Shown piece after piece: positions 45,152 through 47,521 of a stretch of DNA of 47,521 nt. Source of the DNA: an uncultured Clostridia bacterium (GTDB lineage Bacteria > Bacillota > Clostridia > TANB77 > CAG-508); assembly GCA_947590905.1 (NCBI GenBank), contig CANQCU010000011.1:1-47521 (forward strand), written 5' to 3'. Every line of letters starts with the position of its first letter. Position 1 is the first letter of the stretch. Both the position numbers and the translations under genes were made by a program. A model generated the notes under the pieces. That model saw only the letters and a list, made by a program, of their open reading frames with translations, was not told the origin of the DNA and made no database searches.

Positions 45152-47311
45152 CTATCTTCCCTCCTCTGCAATTAGTTTTTCAGAGCTAGTTGATAAATCT
45201 GTATTTTCTTTTGTCTTACTTGAATTTTCCCATGGTCTTATTCCCTTGCTTGCTTTTAAATCCATATCATAGCATTCAAATTGATTTTTAAAATTTTCTT
45301 CTGGCATTTCTATAAATTCCCCATTTTCCTTATCAGCAAAGTAAAATTTTCTGCCTAATTCATTAGAATCTATATAAACATATATAACAGGCCTTCTATC
45401 TTTGTCAGCTCTATTATATACTCTATTTACTGCACACTTATTGAACGGTAAATTTTCACCGTTTAAAAGTATATCTTTTAATACACTAATGCTCGAATTT
45501 TGACACCTTGTAAATTCAGGGCAGAATTTTTTTAGTAATGCTAATTGTCTCCTAATATTTTCATTAGGATTGTTTGCATAATTTACATCTATACTATTAG
45601 ATTCTGCTACTAATTCTTTAATTGGGAATTTTCCCTCTCTATCAGCAAGTCCTACACTCGTAAATAATGCCCTTAGGCTTTTATCATCTAAACTTAATGT
45701 TATATCACTCAATTGCTCGTCATTTTTATGGCTTTTACGGTCTTTTCCTTCTCCGTCTATATCTTTTTTTCTTGCCTGTTCATAATTAATGCAAAAGCAG
45801 CTTGGCTTCCCTCCAAATCTCTGTTCTGCTAGATTCCATGTTGGATCTACTATAGTATCTCCTCTTACCTTTTCTCCACTCGCTAACGGAAGTTCAATAT
45901 CTTTAATTATTAAAAACACATGACTTCCACTACTTGCCATTTCGCTTTCTATTCCAACTCTTTCAAGCATATATTTTTCTAGGTTAGCTATTCCATTACA
46001 TACTCCATATCCTGTACTAACTATTTTCCATAATGCTCTACTGTCTTTTGAATCATATACTTCTGTTTCAAAATCTGGACTGTAGCTAACTCTTCTACCT
46101 ATTGCATTATCTATAATTGCTAATTTTTGTGCTTGTGAATATTCGGGTTTTAGACTATCAAGTACAGAAGATATCCATTGTTCTGCTTCTACATATTCTT
46201 TACCAGTTGATAAAAATCCAGCAGTTGAATTTAATATACTTATTACTTCCATATTAGGACAAATATTACATAATTTTATAAGCTTTTTTCTTTCTTCTTC
46301 TGTGAATTCCATCCCATTTATTGACATTAATCTGTCTAATCCACGATACTGTTCTAAATCTCCATTTAAATCTATTGATACTCTTTTATTTTTTGATGTA
46401 ATTTGTAGCACTTTTTTTAATTCTTCTGGAAAATCTGCTAATTCCAAAGTCTGTTTTACTTTTTTATCTAATACTGCAATAATTTCTTTTTTCTCATATA
46501 ATTCTAGATCCATTGTTTGAATTTGTTCTGCTAATTTTTGCTGTTTTTCAGTATCTAATCCATCTACTATTTCATAAGGTGCTATATCATGTTCCATCCA
46601 AAATTGTTTATTTCCATTTAAAAATTTTATTAAATCTTCTGGTTCAAGTAATCGCATTAATTTTATTGTATCATATTTATTAAAATCACTTGTTAAAATA
46701 AAATCAATTTTTTTAGCTGTGCTAAATCCGCTTGCTATATCAACCATTAAGTAATTGTCCATATTATACATTTTTGAAAACTTTATTTTTTCATCTTCAT
46801 CTAATAATTTTTTTATTAAATCAGATATTTGCCAATTTGATAATTTAAATTTTTCTATGACTAATGTTCTCTCTTCTAATATTTGAGCTATTTTTTGTGG
46901 ATTCAAACTTAATAATATTTTTTGTATTTGATAATCTTTTAATTGGCTTCTTTCAATAAAGCCTTCATCATGCAATAATTGAAATTTAACATTTTCTGAT
47001 GATTTAATAATAATCTCAAATACTTGCCAATTTTCAATTGCATCCATAATATCATCATTTCTTAAAGCTTGTAGCAATACATTCTCATCCGAAATAAGCT
47101 TAAGTATTCCTTCTTTTACACCAGGAGTACAATCTTTAAGAGCTGGATAAGAAAACAATTTTAATATTTCTTCATCATTAAAGAACTCTCTAATTAAATC
47201 GTATAATTCTTTTCTTGTGCATTCATATTCATCAAATAAATTTATATTTGTAAATACACTTAATTTGTCAGCAGTTTCTTCTAATAATTTTTTTAAATCA
47301 TTTGCACCCAT
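45152..47311 (-). CDS. Transglutaminase-like protein with N-terminal helical repeats (719 aa)
   Basis: The start is the ATG at 47311 (MGANDLKKLLEETADKLSVF) after AGAGGAAAAACA; an upstream extension lacks a binding site. Residues about 1-300 are Leu/Ile-rich helical repeats of irregular length (LKLISDENVLLQALRNDDIM, IIIKSSENVKFQLLHDEGFI), with no signal peptide, so the protein is probably cytoplasmic. The C-terminal part is a transglutaminase-like cysteine protease fold: Cys in GVCNGIANLEKYML, His in SSGSHVFLII and Asp in TIVDPTWNL. Function is unknown. It overlaps regulation with the 45150 gene, whose ribosome binding site lies in its last codons. Confidence 0.75.
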   Translation of the reverse strand: MGANDLKKLLEETADKLSVFTNINLFDEYECTRKELYDLIREFFNDEEILKLFSYPALKDCTPGVKEGILKLISDENVLLQALRNDDIMDAIENWQVFEIIIKSSENVKFQLLHDEGFIERSQLKDYQIQKILLSLNPQKIAQILEERTLVIEKFKLSNWQISDLIKKLLDEDEKIKFSKMYNMDNYLMVDIASGFSTAKKIDFILTSDFNKYDTIKLMRLLEPEDLIKFLNGNKQFWMEHDIAPYEIVDGLDTEKQQKLAEQIQTMDLELYEKKEIIAVLDKKVKQTLELADFPEELKKVLQITSKNKRVSIDLNGDLEQYRGLDRLMSINGMEFTEEERKKLIKLCNICPNMEVISILNSTAGFLSTGKEYVEAEQWISSVLDSLKPEYSQAQKLAIIDNAIGRRVSYSPDFETEVYDSKDSRALWKIVSTGYGVCNGIANLEKYMLERVGIESEMASSGSHVFLIIKDIELPLASGEKVRGDTIVDPTWNLAEQRFGGKPSCFCINYEQARKKDIDGEGKDRKSHKNDEQLSDITLSLDDKSLRALFTSVGLADREGKFPIKELVAESNSIDVNYANNPNENIRRQLALLKKFCPEFTRCQNSSISVLKDILLNGENLPFNKCAVNRVYNRADKDRRPVIYVYIDSNELGRKFYFADKENGEFIEMPEENFKNQFECYDMDLKASKGIRPWENSSKTKENTDLSTSSEKLIAEEGR

Positions 47312-47398
47312 TGTTTTTCCTCTTTTGCTTTTTTCTTTTATTATTTCACAAAAGAAATTAAAATGCAATCTTTTGCTAATATTTTTGATAAAAAATAT

Positions 47399-47450
47399 GG
47401 TTCTATAATATTAGTTGGGGTGGATAAAACCCAACTATTGACATTGAGCC
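47399..47450. repeat. Short hairpin element, second locus (partner at 5573-5625)
   Basis: Starts GGTTCTATAATATTAGTTGG, ends TATTGACATTGAGCC. It matches the 5573-5625 copy with one visible change (GGTGGATAAAA for GGTGAATAAAA). A complete 52-base copy about 42 kb away shows it is a dispersed element. Confidence 0.7.
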
Positions 47451-47460
47451 CAAATAAATA

Positions 47461-47506
47461 AAGAATCCATACAAGCATTGATTGTTCAATATTTGTATGA
47501 ATTCTT
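47461..47506 (-). terminator. Hairpin at the window edge
   Basis: Fourteen-base arms (AAGAATCCATACAA / TTGTATGAATTCTT, one mismatch) with an 18-base loop. It probably terminates a minus-strand gene lying beyond the right edge. Confidence 0.55.
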
Positions 47507-47521
47507 ATTTTGGCTGGGCTG

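Overview
The window is strongly AT-rich and its genes are packed in short operons, nearly all on the minus strand. Gene content (HydE/HydF/HydG [FeFe]-hydrogenase maturation, a cohesin with an LPXTG anchor, a dockerin protein, AddA, strong AGGAGG ribosome binding sites, TTGACA/TATAAT promoters) points to an anaerobic Clostridia-type member of the Bacillota, probably an uncultured gut lineage. That placement is inference; no rRNA gene is present.

Layout. 1-5700 is an accessory, repeat-rich area: a serpin cut by the window edge, very small genes with partial duplicates and decayed copies, and a secreted V8-like serine protease. 5728-5924 carries tRNA-Met and tRNA-Gly behind a consensus promoter. 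6039-10125 holds folA-thyA, an unknown gene and an acyl-CoA synthetase-like gene with a TetR-type operator. 10318-14642 is hydrogenase maturation (HydF, HydG, HydE, TM1266-like regulator). 15018-18604 holds DUF1287, TVP38-family, GT2 and AlkD-like genes. 18739-19068 is a compositionally foreign plus-strand gene. 19193-25410 holds carB, carA, tsf and rpsB. 25644-33945 holds a cell-wall cohesin, a dockerin-bearing transglutaminase-like giant and two HTH-TPR paralogues. 34148-38185 is fmt-def-priA, then addA. A plus-strand U32 peptidase and a second transglutaminase-like protein close the window.

Main discovery. Nine genes are interrupted in a conventional reading frame, and all 14 interruptions are the same event: an in-frame CGG whose C is surplus. 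Skipping that one C (reading CGGN as GGN, glycine) restores a full-length conserved protein each time: V8-like protease (1 site), HydF (1), HydE (1), DUF1287 (1), CarA (2), Fmt (1), PriA (5, two inside the Walker A loop), AddA (1) and U32 peptidase (1). The rule holds on both strands. Each gene's span modulo 3 equals its number of sites modulo 3. I searched all other genes by eye for CGG and found no in-frame CGG read as arginine, except one in the foreign-looking gene at 18739. Out-of-frame CGG (NNC GGN, NCG GNN) is common. This suggests that CGG is an unassigned codon here and that ribosomes make an efficient +1 shift, or decode CGGN as a quadruplet glycine codon. Systematic sequencing error must be excluded with reads, but the lack of any shared flanking sequence and the fixed codon phase argue against it.

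Other points of interest are the cohesin/dockerin pair, the tandem HTH-TPR fusions, a MITE-like family with terminal inverted repeats, a duplicated 112-bp promoter/hairpin module, and two short hairpin elements near opposite ends of the window.
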